Positions 11,640-23,399 of a stretch of DNA of 64,000 nt are shown piece by piece. The stretch lies in contig NC_031498.1 of NCBI RefSeq assembly GCF_000237925.1, forward strand, positions 21,926,422-21,990,421. Reading direction: 5' to 3'. Both the position numbers and the translations under genes were made by a program. The stretch comes from Schistosoma mansoni (taxonomy: Eukaryota > Platyhelminthes > Trematoda > Strigeidida > Schistosomatidae). The notes below the pieces were generated by a model. The model was not told where the DNA came from, searched no databases, and saw only the letters and a program-made list of their open reading frames with translations. Within the stretch, counting starts at the first letter, position 1. Each line of letters starts with the position of its first letter.

Positions 11640-12960
11640 TTAATGTATGTGATGCCTGTTAAATTACGAGTTTGAATTGCTAATTTAAAATTGCTATAAA
11701 GCATCAACTATAGTTTCTACCGAAATCCATTGCAACGCGTTGTTTAAGATGTTCACTTATGACTTAAGGGTCACCAACGACGCACAAAACGTAAGGTTTT
11801 TTGTATGTTTGTCTATTCCTTTGAATAGACTTACAGATATTCCCCCATAGGAGTAGGGAAGTTACTCAATGGATTATAGCCGCGTAAAAATCCGATGAGT
11901 TATCTGTGAGACAAGAGCTTTCAGGTCTAACTTACATTTCTAATAGTTCGAGAACTAATTAGTTCTCGTCACATTAATATGACTTTGAGCCAAGTGATAA
12001 TACTATGTAGACACCAATCACTTAATGAGACTTTACTTTATACTCTGGTACTTAGGAGCACTTTAGTTATGCAGATATTGATAGCTGGAAGACCTACATT
12101 GCGGATGGGATAAAGTATGTACAGTTCGGACTTACTTAGTTTGAGGAACATCGCTTAACCGAAATCCTTGTTCTAAATTTACAGACCCGAGTTCAATCAC
12201 CACCGACAAATTAGATGGAGTTAAATGTAGAATAGCAGTCTGAACAATAAACGTGGATACTCAGCTGGTGAAGTATTGAAGAGGTGATTAAAATATGCTA
12301 ACGTATGTACAACCACTTCCTACCACGAAACGCGATGTTGGCGTAGAAGTAGACTGGAGAGGAGCAAGAGGCTACCTTAATTATGGCTAAGAATAAGCCC
12401 GCATTTTATCATTGAGACGTTTGCATTTTGGCAGGCTCGCCAAATATTTAACGGGCATATTATACCGCGGGATAATACTACACCTTGAAGTGAGAAGAGG
12501 AACTGTCAAGTACACAAGTCTTTGTATTTTTAACTAATGAGAATTATACAAGGTTTCAATATATACGGAATGTTCACACTATCCGACTTCTCCACATAGC
12601 CAGTGGCAGTCCACTAGCATTCAAAACAAGCTCATATGCTGAAGTCCACGTTTTCCAATCCCCCCAATTCGGTGAAAACTTTATCGATTTTAGGGAATCT
12701 TCAATGTGAACCTGTCAAGAAATGCGGCTAAAAGCCCAAAACTGCCCATGGTCTAAGGATTCTCCCTCAAAATTCATGTTATTTTGAGGAAATTTCTAAA
12801 ATTTTCGTGGAAATTACGGAATTCAGGAAGCTGTCCAGCCTGACAAGCTAATTAAGAATCTTCACAGACATCAATGAGAGGACTCGAAATAAATTATTCA
12901 AATAGATAGCCATTTTACCGGCATATCTACTTTCAAAGAGTAGCGGTGACTATATTTCAA
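11640..12960. other. Region upstream of RNASEH2A, no recognisable gene
   Basis: This stretch should contain the RNASEH2A promoter, but I see no clear core element. From about 12580 the base composition becomes more GC-rich, suggesting an old repeat that continues to the gypsy insertion at 13664. Its family is not recognised. Confidence 0.4.
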
Positions 12961-12984
12961 ACACCGTGCACAAACTTAGCACTA

Positions 12985-13107
12985 TAGTGCGAAAATGTAG
13001 GGGAAAATCGACAATTCGTCCGAAATTTAAGGGGAAATAGACAATACGTCGGATATTTAGGGGAAAAATCCACAATTTAAATTGTGGATGTCGCTAATTA
13101 GCGACAT
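12985..13107. repeat. Three imperfect ~30-bp tandem units ending in two abutting perfect palindromes
   Basis: Three units begin AGGGGAAA and continue with CGACAATTCGTC, AGACAATACGTC and TCCACAATTT. They end in a perfect 22-bp palindrome at 13068-13089 (half-site ATCCACAATTT). This overlaps by two bases a perfect 20-bp palindrome at 13088-13107 (half-site ATGTCGCTAA). They may be the terminus or regulatory region of an unrecognised mobile element. Confidence 0.6.
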
Positions 13108-13663
13108 TTGAAACAGAGCGACATAAAGGGGAAATTCTGCTTAATTTCCCCCAAGACAAGCGAAAAAGCAGACATTTCGGCGCATTTCCGCATTATTTCC
13201 CCCCTCATTTTCCAATGCACTTCCCCCTTTATTTTCCCTTTGTTCGCTTTTATTTCGGCACGGTAAAAAGTCAGACCCTCCCAAAGTCGCCCGCCGTCCG
13301 GTTTCAATGACCTTGAACGGCCTGGCGAGAGGCGGTCATTCCGTATTTCAACGTCTGCCGGTCTGTTGGGTGTCCGTTGAGGTGCAAGAATATCAGGTTT
13401 TCTCATATGTAAATGGTCTTTCACTGCAGCAAAACCACAAAATCATTACGAAGAACATTGATTTAGCTCTTTCTGTCTTCTAGTGCACACGTTGGACCAA
13501 TTGTTGCTTCGTAACCTCACAGTCTGCCCACCTTGGGGAAGCGTGTTTTCGGTTTGGGTAAATCTCAGGAATAATTTTGTTGGATGGGCCTCCTGTTCCA
13601 TTTTTCTGGGAGCGAAAGGAATTGCAGGCAGATGATCTGGATAAGTTGTGACATACATGTGTC
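13108..13663. other. GC-richer unidentified repeat, left flank of gypsy insertion
   Basis: Sequence with C-rich runs (TTTCCCCCC) and higher GC than host DNA. ORFs on the minus strand (13098-13424 and 13446-13733) show no domain I know. The gypsy element interrupts this segment at 13663/19238. Confidence 0.35.
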
Positions 13664-14020
13664 TGTAGTGACCGGCCAGTCTCGATAAGAACACGATTGG
13701 AATAACGGAAACAATTATTATTATTGTAACCAATTGTACCAGAGATTGTTTTACTGTATTTGTTTAACTGTATCAGTTTCACTTCTTGTTCCGCTATCCG
13801 CCTTGTTTGGTTCGAGCTTGCTCACGCACTGCTTATTCGCTTGTACTCTTTGGCACGTCTCGGTATTATTTCGATACCACGAGATCGCCAATAAATATAC
13901 TTGATCTGGACTAGTAAAGCCTTCTGATTTACGGGCTATCAAGGGAACCAAGTCGTTTTTGGACACGTAATCGAATAGTAGTGGTGATCATAGTCCGTCC
14001 ACGACTCGACATCCACTACA
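13664..14020 (+). repeat. 5' LTR of CsRn1-like gypsy element
   Basis: 357 bp, beginning TGTAGTGACC and ending CACTACA. Internal AATAAATATAC near 13889 could serve as polyadenylation signal. It is identical to the 3' LTR apart from one base near the start. Confidence 0.95.
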
Positions 14021-14042
14021 ACTGGTGAGCCGTATTTGGAAC
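14021..14042 (+). other. Putative primer-binding site
   Basis: ACTGGTGAGCCGTATTTGG follows the 5' LTR directly. TGGTGA is what a tRNA ending TCACCA would prime, consistent with the tRNA-Trp priming reported for CsRn1. The match beyond about six bases is unverified. Confidence 0.5.
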
Positions 14043-14196
14043 ACGCAATACAGCTGGTAACCCAATCCATCGAGCACAAGTCAAACTTGGCCAATTCTCC
14101 AAACCAGATCAATCCGGTGAGTCTATTTATCTATCCACATCTGTTGCATATATTCGTATTGATATTTTTCAATATATAATATTTTGGCAACTTAAT

Positions 14197-15063
14197 ATGG
14201 TAGATAACGATAAGAATAACATAAATATGATAGACTCCGAGATACAGGTTATCAGTTTTCGACCGGTTCCTTTCATCCCTCATGATCCAGAAGTCTGGTT
14301 CGCGGCACTGGAATCTCAATTTGAGATCCGCCGCATAACCAGTCAAAGGCAGAAGTACGCCTACGCTTTGGAATCATTGCCCGGGGATCACCTAACCGCT
14401 GTCCGTGAGGTTGTCCTCAATCCGAACGTTCCAAACGTTTATGACCGTCTTAAGGATGCCATCCTTCGACATTTCCTCCCATCAAGAGAGGAACGATTGA
14501 GGACACTATTAGCACGTCACCCTATGGGTGATGCTAAGCCGAGCCACCACCTCACGCGCCTGCAATCCCTTGCAGCAAACATGACAGCTGACTCTGAGAT
14601 AGTCAAAGAGTTGTGGCTCGAAGCCTTACCAGTCAGTATCCAGCCAACCTTTACGGCTCTGCTCGAGGACACCCCGCTCAACAAGGTGGCCCTCATAGCA
14701 GATAAGATTCTAGCACGAGTTAACACCAAAGACGACTATTTGGTTGCTAGTACTTCCCGTTCTAACGTTGATCTCGATGCTAGACGACCTCCGGCTCATG
14801 GGGATAGGGACAGATGTATCCATACTCGTCTCAGTTTCCGAGACCGCACAAATGTGCCAGCCCCCTACGCCCCCCGACCCAGGTCACAATCTCGTAAGGC
14901 CGTAACGACTCGCCCCAAGCGAGCATCTTCCAAGCCACGCCAGAAGGCGGTTTCGGAAGCGAGTCCAGGTTGGTGCTGGTTTCACCGTGCTTTCGGAGCC
15001 GGTGCCCGTCATTGTCGAGCTCCCTGCTCATACAAGGCGGGAAACTCCTCAGCCGGCGAGTAA
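14197..15063 (+). CDS. gag: Gag polyprotein of CsRn1-like gypsy element
   Basis: 288 residues, the capsid/nucleocapsid protein that packages element RNA in cytoplasmic particles. The N-terminal half has the retrotransposon capsid look: [18 protein letters not shown], then [13 protein letters not shown], then [19 protein letters not shown] basic linker leads to a C-terminal zinc knuckle of CHCC type, C260-X2-H263-X9-C273-X3-C277, the diagnostic variant of the CsRn1 clade. The frame is intact. Its last 94 bases overlap the pol ORF in the -1 frame. The slippery site at 15039 indicates that pol is made as a Gag-Pol fusion. Confidence 0.9.
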   Translation: MVDNDKNNINMIDSEIQVISFRPVPFIPHDPEVWFAALESQFEIRRITSQRQKYAYALESLPGDHLTAVREVVLNPNVPNVYDRLKDAILRHFLPSREERLRTLLARHPMGDAKPSHHLTRLQSLAANMTADSEIVKELWLEALPVSIQPTFTALLEDTPLNKVALIADKILARVNTKDDYLVASTSRSNVDLDARRPPAHGDRDRCIHTRLSFRDRTNVPAPYAPRPRSQSRKAVTTRPKRASSKPRQKAVSEASPGWCWFHRAFGAGARHCRAPCSYKAGNSSAGE

Positions 15064-15083
15064 ATGCGGCCGTACTCGCCGGC
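15039..15083 (+). promoter_or_regulatory. Programmed -1 ribosomal frameshift signal (slippery heptamer plus hairpin)
   Basis: GGGAAAC at 15039-15045 sits in the gag frame as G GGA AAC, the X-XXY-YYZ arrangement. After a 6-nt spacer, GCCGGCGAGTA (15052-15062) pairs perfectly over 11 bp with TACTCGCCGGC (15073-15083) across a 10-nt loop. The gag stop TAA begins inside the stem. A -1 slip enters the pol frame directly upstream of protease. Geometry matches known retroviral signals; function is inferred. Confidence 0.85.
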
Positions 15084-18000
15084 ACTTCACCTCAGGTTGG
15101 CCGTTTATTTTACGTGCACGATTATCGCACCAACGCTAGGTACCTTGTGGATACGGGTGCCCAAGTTTCTGTCGTACCTATCGGTAACAGTAAGTCTCAA
15201 GCCACTATGCTTCGACTACGCGCTGCGAATGGCTCAGTCATTCCCACCTATGGTACACGACAACTCACGGTCAACCTGAGCAACCGACGACAGTATCTGT
15301 GGACGTTCATCATTGCCGATGTTCCCACAGCTATACTCGGTATCGATTTCCTACAGCACTATGAATTGCTAGTCGATTCACGTAGGCTGCAGCTAATTGA
15401 TACTTCGTCGAACAGCAACTTTATGGGCTCTAAAGCCCACACAAACGCGTACCGAATCACAGGTGTATTTCATTCGCGTGACGATTTATTCCACGCTTTA
15501 TTTCAGAAATTCCCCAAATTAACTAAACCTCTCGAGGAGACTCCATCGGTGACCAATCGTGTGGTACACCACATAGTCACCCGCGGACCACCAGTCACGG
15601 CAAGACCTCGCCGACTGGCACCGGACAAATTAGCTTTCGCTAAACGTGAGTTTGACAATTTACTAGCTACTGGTATTATTCGTCCTTCTCACAGTCCTTG
15701 GGCCTCACCTCTCCACATGGTTCGAAAAAAGGATGGGGTTAGTTGGAGACCATGCGGAGACTACCGAGCGTTAAACACAGCTACACGTTTCGATAGCTAT
15801 CCCATCCCCCACATACATGACATCACGGCATCACTCAAGGGCACGACAATTTTTCCAAGATCGATCTGGTACGAGCATATCACCAGATCCCAGTCGCTCT
15901 TGAAGATATAGAGAAAACTGCTATCACGACTCCTTTCGGTTTATTTGAGTTCCTACGAATGCCATTTGGATTACGGAATGCTGCTCAAACTTTCCAAAGG
16001 TTTATCGATAGCATTGTACGAGACCTAGATTTTGTTCACGTCTATATTGATGACCTGCTAATCGCATCATCAAACGTAGATGAACATTATCAACACCTGA
16101 CGCTACTATTCCAGCGCCTTTCGGATAATGGAATAATAGTCAACCCCGACAAGTGTGAACTCGGGAAGAAGGAAATAAAATTCTTAGGTCATGTTATTAA
16201 GCATGAGGGTATTCTACCTTGTGAGGATAAAGTACGTACTATAATGGAGTACACTGTACCGTCCACACTCAAGGAACTGAAGTCATTTCTCGGTTTGGTC
16301 AACTTCTACCGACGCTTCATTTCGCACGCGGCAGAACAGTTACGACCGTTAACCGATTTACTTCGCGGTAATCCACGCAAACTGGAATGGAACGACGCCG
16401 CACGTACTGCATTTTCAGATATCAAAACGGCCCTAGCTCAAGCCACACTTCTCGTGCATCCTGACCCATCAGCCACGCTTAGTATAGCGGTTGATGCATC
16501 GGATTTCGCCATAGGAGCCGTTATGCAACAGAATATCTCCGGTAGTTGGCAGCCCCTCGAATTTTTCTCACGACGCCTCACTCCCACGGAGACGAGATAT
16601 AGCGCTTTTGGTCGCGAACTGCTAGCAGCCTACTGCGCCATCAAACATTTCCGGCACGCTGTAGAAGGTCGTAAGTTCATCTTATTCACCGACTATAAGC
16701 CCTTAACGTATGCTCTGCATACCAAGTCTGACCGCTACTCACCACGAGAGTGCAGACATTTGGACTATATCTCCCAGTTCACGACAGACCTTCGTCACGT
16801 CAAAGGCGAGTCGAACTGTGTTGCTGATGCTTTATCACGTATCCAACTTAATGCAGTTACTTTGCCAATGCTTGACCTACCTGCTATAGCCGCCGCCCAA
16901 GCAAACGATACTTCATGCACGGAAGCACAACATTCTACGTCCCTTCAGTGCCGGGAAGTACCCCTAGCTACTAGCTCAGGTACTATCCTATGCGATACTT
17001 CTACGGGCCTCCCTCGACCCATCGTACCCTCCGCTTATAGCCGTCTCGTCTTTGATGCCCTTCATGGTCTATCTCATCCTGGTATCGCAGCCACACTACG
17101 CCTCATCGCTGCACGATACGTCTGGCCGTCAATGAATAAAGATGTCCGTATGTGGGTAAAACAATGTTTACAATGTCAACGATCAAAAGTGCACAGGCAC
17201 GTAGCTGCCCCTATTGGCACTTTCGCTACGCCTGATGCTCGCTTCGATCACGTTCACATAGACATTGTAGGACCATTACCACCATCGCACGGGTATGATC
17301 ACATACTCACATGCATTGATCGTTTCACAAGTTGGCCCGAAGCTATTCCCATCACGTCTATTACGGCGGAGACAGTCGCTCACCGCTTCGTAGAACGATG
17401 GATAGCTATGTACGGTTGTCCCTCGACTGTCACGACTGACCGAGGACAACAATTTGAGTCCGCATTATTCTCCTCACTAACACGGCTGCTTGGTACGGAA
17501 CGCATACGCACTACCGCCTACCATCCAGCATCAAACGGTTTAGTTGAGCGGTTTCATCGCCAACTTAAAAGTGCTCTTCGAGCACACGAAAACAACAATT
17601 GGTACGAAACCCTTCCGCTCGTCCTCCTGGGAATCAGAACGAGTCTAAAGGCAGATATTCAATGTTCCGCCGCTGAACTTGTTTACGGCACGACATTGCG
17701 TCTGCCTGGGGAATTTTTCACACCACGGAGCAGCACTAAGTTCGGCGAATCAGACTACGTCCAACGACTGTCTGCATTCATGCGAACACTGACTCTGGTG
17801 TCAACTCGTATACAACATCGACAGGTCGCTCTCCCTCGAGAGTTATCTACCTGTTCACATGTTTTCATACGAGTAGATTCGGTACGCAAACCTCTACAAC
17901 AGCCTTACGAAGGACCTTTTCACGTGATTTCCCGTCACGAAAAGACCTTCAAGGTTGATCGACGTGGCCGCATCGAAACAGTCAGCATTGATCGTCTCAA

Positions 18001-18313
18001 GCCAGCACACGTCGATGACAATGCTATACCTGATAAGCCGAGACCCAATGTTAGACCCATCAGAGCTTCTAGCGGGATTTCTACATCTACTTCGGATCCC
18101 ACGCTAGATGCACCTGAGACCTCATTCTCACGTCCCAGTCAACAGCACGTGTCATCTGCCCCGTCTACGGGCGAGACTTCCGTCTCACGTCCAGACCTGC
18201 AGACCACACCGCCCTTGACTGTGGATGAGATTGCAGGCTCACGAGGTTCGAACGAGACTAGCGTCTCACGTTCTGGTCGCCGAGTACGCTTACCCGTACG
18301 CTTTCTCGACTAA
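15046..18313 (+). pseudogene. pol: Pol polyprotein (PR-RT-RNase H-IN) of CsRn1-like element, one frameshift
   Basis: Read from the -1 frameshift. Domains in order: aspartic protease with [10 protein letters not shown] at 15141-15170; reverse transcriptase with the YIDD catalytic box at 16043-16054; RNase H ([12 protein letters not shown], then [18 protein letters not shown]); integrase with the H-H-C-C zinc module (HGLSHPG...CLQCQ) and D-D-E residues in [18 protein letters not shown] and NGLVERFHR; and a C-terminal tail with repeated ETSxSRP-type segments. The frame closes at 15911 and continues in the next frame. The break maps to a five-T run at 15850-15854, consistent with one base missing there. 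Everything else is open, so a sequencing or assembly slip is possible. The protein is normally cleaved in particles and drives cDNA synthesis and integration. Confidence 0.9.
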
Positions 18314-18868
18314 CCTCATAACCAACTACGGATACAGTATAGGAATCTACCCCTATACTACACGAAAGCTACACTTTTCTCTTTTTCTTTCATTTTTTTG
18401 TTTACCCCGAGCCTACGCCTCTGACCATCGCTGTTCTGGTATCGTCGACTTTAGTCAATCTTGGCGAAAGCTGGCCTGATCACCCACGCTATAGTCAACG
18501 CACTCAGTCGATCTCTCTGACTCCAAATACGTATGATATACATTTGGTCCCGAACATGGTTATCCTGGTCGCATCTAGTTCCTTGGCTCAATCTGGTTTC
18601 GTCCTACGTCTGCAGCGTTTCTGGTCCGGACCTCTACGAACGCAACCTTCAGATTCTGGATACAAACCACTCTGGTGTAGCATGCTAACCCAAGCAATCA
18701 ATACAGTACGTTTCCTCCTGGTACCGTTCTACGTCAAAGACTTTTGGTGGCAACTCGAGGATCAACGATCACTTCCTGTTCTGCCAACGCCTTCGTCCTA
18801 CAATTGCACGTTTCGCGATCAGTCCCACGAACGAAACCGCTACGTATCGAAAGTGTAAACCCTTTCTA
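18314..18868 (+). other. 3' non-coding / possible third ORF region of CsRn1-like element
   Basis: Sequence between the pol stop and the polypurine tract. A 104-codon frame (18544-18858) is open. Boudicca was reported to have a third 3' ORF of uncertain, possibly envelope, identity. I see no signal peptide, glycosylation cluster or transmembrane pattern convincing enough to call it, so I leave it as non-coding. Confidence 0.35.
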
Positions 18869-18880
18869 GCGGGGGGCTCC
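18869..18880 (+). other. Polypurine tract
   Basis: GCGGGGGGCTCC lies immediately before the 3' LTR, where plus-strand priming starts. The run of six G is purine-rich but the last bases are pyrimidines. Confidence 0.55.
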
Positions 18881-19237
18881 TGTAGTGGCCGGCCAGTCTC
18901 GATAAGAACACGATTGGAATAACGGAAACAATTATTATTATTGTAACCAATTGTACCAGAGATTGTTTTACTGTATTTGTTTAACTGTATCAGTTTCACT
19001 TCTTGTTCCGCTATCCGCCTTGTTTGGTTCGAGCTTGCTCACGCACTGCTTATTCGCTTGTACTCTTTGGCACGTCTCGGTATTATTTCGATACCACGAG
19101 ATCGCCAATAAATATACTTGATCTGGACTAGTAAAGCCTTCTGATTTACGGGCTATCAAGGGAACCAAGTCGTTTTTGGACACGTAATCGAATAGTAGTG
19201 GTGATCATAGTCCGTCCACGACTCGACATCCACTACA
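18881..19237 (+). repeat. 3' LTR of CsRn1-like gypsy element
   Basis: 357 bp, TGTAGTGGCC to CACTACA, followed by the TGTC target duplication. One base differs from the 5' LTR. Confidence 0.95.
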
Positions 19238-21040
19238 TGTCCTTGTTGTCATATGCTACTGGCATACATGGGAAGACGAACTCTTACACGTCAGCTCCAT
19301 CAAACGCAAATTAAAAAGAATATAGTTCATCATATTCTCAAACATCGCAGTCGATGGAAGATAGATAGCACTCATATCTTCCCCGATAACAACAATTTTA
19401 CTACCCAGACTACGCAAACAGTATGTACAGATTCAACGAAGCCAATTTTTAGTTAGGAATCATCAATAAGTGGGTAAGACTGCGGTTTCTCTAGCGCTTA
19501 TCTTTGAGTAGTATTCTTTACGACAGAAAATATGGATAGGGATACAGAACTGTGTGGAGATGTGGCAGGAACTATTTACTATAAAAATTTCTTTGTAGTT
19601 GTATTTTTAACTATATATCCAACTTGTAAACTGATTTTTCCTCGTCAAATATTGCTGTTTCTGTACCAGTAGTAATGTTACACCAATAAACTTTTGTCCA
19701 ATTTTTATTTTCGTCTTCGTAGTTTCATGGGCAGATATACCGATAATCTTAACGGGTTACTGTTTGTGAAAATTAGAAACAACTATGTGTTTAGTTTATA
19801 AGTACCTCTATCGTCATGAAAACGTGTAGTACTGCATCAGTTAAGACGTTTCGTTAGAGCGTTGAGTTGTGTACATAATTTTCTCCACTATGACAGTATA
19901 TTCCGAGGAATACTTGAAGCGGTATTGTTCTCTAAACACATAATCTTCGAAGCCAAGCATATGATGACTAAAAAGATGTATGTTCGACATGTAACACTTA
20001 GGGAAGGTTGGTAATGGTGGATGTGAAGACATTCATTCAATCGGATGACGTGGCTCAACCTTGCAGATGTGGTCACTATGTGTAAATTATTACTAAGTAT
20101 CATTGTTAATCGTCACGATACGATAAGTCAGTGTGGACAGTGATTGGACGTCCGCGTAAGATCTTACAGTTTAGGCAATTACATGACAAATCCACCGTTT
20201 TTGGATTAGGTCTATTATCAACGTAGTATCGGTACCGAACTAAACTATAATTATACATACTAACAAGATATATAATGCAAAAGACTGATTATAATTGTTA
20301 TGTATATATATATAATTTCATTAGATGAATAAACGTAGCATCAGTCAATATAAAACATAGTTATCGTCAACTTATAAATTGTCTCTCCAAATAATCTACC
20401 ATATTCAGAAATTCGCATAGACGTGATTATTAGAAAATTTCCAGCCTTTCAATTAGTTAACAGAAACCATAGATTGTATACGAGGAAACGTATGAGGACC
20501 TTCTCAGCTTTATGCAACTCCGGAAAACAACAATTCAATCCTGAAACAAAAAGTTTAACTTCGTTATCGGTATCAAATTCAATAAGTAAATGAAATCTCA
20601 GTACCTGTAAGTTTCTTACTCGTTGTAAAGAAGGCGCTTCATTTTCTAACCCTCCCAGAATTTCATCAAGTTACTGGGTGTTGACAAACAAACTGCAGAC
20701 ACTAAACAAACGGATTTGAAAACTCACATTAGTGATATGAAATCTGAGATGGATCCCATTACGACATTCATAATACTGTCAGCGATTCATTGTTCACATA
20801 TAATAATGAAATAACTGGTAAGCACTATTTAGATATTACTCGTCAACATGAATAAAACTTTTTTTATGATTCGGTCGGTGATTGCGGATTCTGTTAACAG
20901 AAATCTATATGTTAACCCTATGACAGACACATCATAAACTAGTATTAATTACGACATGCTCAAAACAAAACACCCATTGCTTTACCTATGAAGAATATTT
21001 GGCTAATTTATGTGAAACACAGTAATGTTACAGACTAACT
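19238..21040. other. Right flank of gypsy insertion and intergenic DNA
   Basis: The first ~220 bp probably continue the unidentified repeat interrupted by the gypsy insertion. The rest is A/T-rich with no exon or repeat that I recognise. Confidence 0.4.
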
Positions 21041-21044
21041 TACT

Positions 21045-23060
21045 CACTTGCACCTGTTACCTCTCGTGGAGGAGCATAGGCCACACACCAGCACTCTCTA
21101 TTCAACCCTGTCCTGGGCGATCCTTTCCAGCTAACATTCATCCTTTTCATATCTGCTTCTATTTCCCAGCGTTATGTGTTCTTTGACCTCCCACTTTTCC
21201 ATTTCCCTCCACGATTCCAAGTAAGGGCTTGCCTCGTGATGCCGTTTGGTGATTTCCTTAATGTATGTCTGATCCCTATCCAACGTCTTTTCCTAATTTC
21301 CTACTCAGATGGAAGCTAGTTTGTCCTCTCCTATAAAATGCTGTTGCTGATAGTATCCGGCCAGTGAGTGTTGAGTATTTTGCGTAAACAACTGTTTATA
21401 AATACTTGTACCTTCTTGACGATGGTTGTAGTAGTTCTTCACGTTTTAGCTTCATACAGTAGGACTGTCTTGACGTTCGTATTGAAGATTCTGACTTTGA
21501 TGTTGGCTTTCACAAAGTTGTTTTGAGTTCCATACGTTCTTCAATTGTAGGAACGCTGTCCTTGCTTTTTCAATCCTCGCCTTTACATCTGCATCAGATC
21601 CTCCTTGTTCGTCGATGATGCTTCCCAGATACGTGGACGTTTCTACATCTTTCAGAGTTTCGCCATCAAGTGTGATTGGGTTGGTGTTGTATTTGAGAAT
21701 CTTGCTTTTTCCTTTGTGTATGTTGAGGCTTATTGATGCAGAGGCTGCTGCTACATTTTTTGTCTTCGTCTGTGCTTGTTCGTGTGTATGAGATAGGAGG
21801 GCTAGATCATAAGCGAAGTCCAAATAGTCTTATTGGTTCTGAGATGTCCGTTGTATCCCGTACTCCCCCTCAGATGTCGAATTCTTCATAATCCAGCCAA
21901 TCACTAGAAGGAAGAGGAATGGGGAGAGTAAACAGCGTTGTCTGACTTCGGTCCTTACTGGAAATGCGTCTGTCCTTCATGCACCACTTTGCACTGTAGT
22001 CCGTCGCATGAGTTCCACATAATGTTGACAATCTTCTTAGGAACTCCATAGTGTCGAAGAAGTCGCCATACTGTTCTTCTGTTCACACTGTCAAACGCCT
22101 TTTCATAGTCAATTAAGTTGACGTATAGTGACGAATTCCACTCAACTGGTTGTTCAACGATGATCCGTAGTGTCGCAATCTGGTCTGTGTACGACCGATC
22201 CTTACGGAATCCAGCCCGTTGATCTCGAAGTTGGGGGTCCACTGCACCCTTCATCCTGTTCAGCAACGCTCTGTTGAAAACCTTTCGTGGTACCGACAAC
22301 AGCGTGATACCTTTGTAGTTCTCACATTTGCTCAGATCTCCTTTCTTTGGTATCTTGACGGGATATCCTTTTTTGCAGTCTGTCGGCACTTGTTCTTCCT
22401 TTCAAATTTTTTTGAATAGAATGTGAAACATGTTTTCAGCTACTTCAATGTTCGACTTCAATGTTTCAGCTTGTATATTGCCAGATCCTGCTTCTTTCTC
22501 ATTCTTGATTTGTCTGATGGCCATCTTGACTTCTTCGACCGTTGGTGGAGTGACATCTATAGGAAGGTGAGTGTGCTTCGATGTCCGGTGGATTCATTGG
22601 AGCTGGTCTATTCAACAGTTCCTCGAAGTATTCTGCCCATCTTTTCCTCTGTTCTTGAATCTCTGAGAAAGTCTTTCCTTCTTTGTCCTTGGCTGGCCTC
22701 TCTGGTCTACTATATCAACCTGCTAGTTTCTTCGTTGTATCATGTACTTCGTATTCCCCTATCTTGCATCTTTTACCTCCGCCGTTGCTAGTTCACCCAA
22801 GTATTTTCGCTTGTCAGCTTTAGCGTTCTTCTTCACTTGCCTGTATGCTTCTGCGTAGTTTGCCTGTGTTTTGACTTTCTCTGCTCGTGTTCGACTGTTG
22901 TTAATTGCTGTCTTCTTGTTTCTCCTTTCTTGAATCTTGTCCCGGGTTTCTATAGAGATCCATTCCTTATGATGATGCGAAGTTTGAAAGCGGTAACTTT
23001 TTTCACGTGGTTAAGGTATCCTTCGACTTGTTCTTTTGTAGGCTGTTCCATTCTTAGATT
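21045..23060 (-). mobile_element. RTE-clade LINE remnant (SR2-like), 5'-truncated and broken
   Basis: Minus-strand non-LTR retrotransposon debris. Frame 22389-21955 carries the RT fingers/palm: KKGDLSKCENYKGITLLSVP, then QRAGFRKDRSYTDQIATLR, then NLIDYEKAFDSVNR. Frame 21823-21452 carries DFAYDLALLS, where FADD would be expected (catalytic aspartates altered), plus STYLGSIIDEQGG, followed by C-terminal coding and tail to 21045. Upstream, to about 23060, the endonuclease-RT linker is present with stops. The NYKGITLLSVP and SCTDQI-type motifs place it in the RTE clade, to which schistosome SR2 belongs. It is inactive. Confidence 0.85.
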
Positions 23061-23399
23061 ATCATCCTATCTCGTATATCGGTCGCAATTTAACCCAGGA
23101 TAATAATCTTGACGGACACTTACCAGTTAATACATACATATCGCGGAACTCGTCTCCTATATATCTTATAAAAAACCCCAGCGATTGACATTGACGCGTC
23201 TTTATCTCTGGACTATACTTATTGAAATATAGATTTTCCACTGACCAGTACTGCTGGAAGATCCTCCAGCTCATCCGAATCACTGTCATCAAGAAGTCTG
23301 GTGTGAGTGAAACAATCTGTGGAGCTGACGGGATGCCAATCATTAACATCTTATGAAGTCTTGGACAATAGTAAGAGTTTTTGTAGGAGTAGTTCAACT

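Larger units (their letters stand above)
13664..19237 (+). mobile_element. Full-length Ty3/gypsy LTR retrotransposon, CsRn1 clade (Boudicca-like)
   Basis: A 5574-bp element: 5' LTR, primer-binding site, gag, pol (PR-RT-RH-IN), polypurine tract, 3' LTR. It is flanked by a 4-bp TGTC target duplication (13660-13663 and 19238-19241). LTR ends form the inverted repeat TGTAGTG/CACTACA. The two LTRs differ at one position that I see (TGTAGTGACC versus TGTAGTGGCC), so the insertion is young. The Gag CHCC knuckle and pol organisation are those of the CsRn1 clade, to which schistosome Boudicca belongs; family naming is inference. The element is markedly more GC-rich than host DNA. One base-level frameshift in the RT region makes this copy probably non-autonomous. 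Confidence 0.93.

Noticed and set aside
13098-13966. Minus-strand frames of 71-108 codons near the 5' LTR
   Set aside because: They cross LTR or repeat sequence; the same frames recur in the 3' LTR, so they are LTR shadows.
18544-18858. Envelope-like third ORF of the CsRn1-like element
   Set aside because: Open for 104 codons, but no signal peptide, transmembrane or glycoprotein features are visible.
21955-23060. Long plus-strand frames (22219-22791, 22837-23103)
   Set aside because: They are the complement of the minus-strand RTE remnant.
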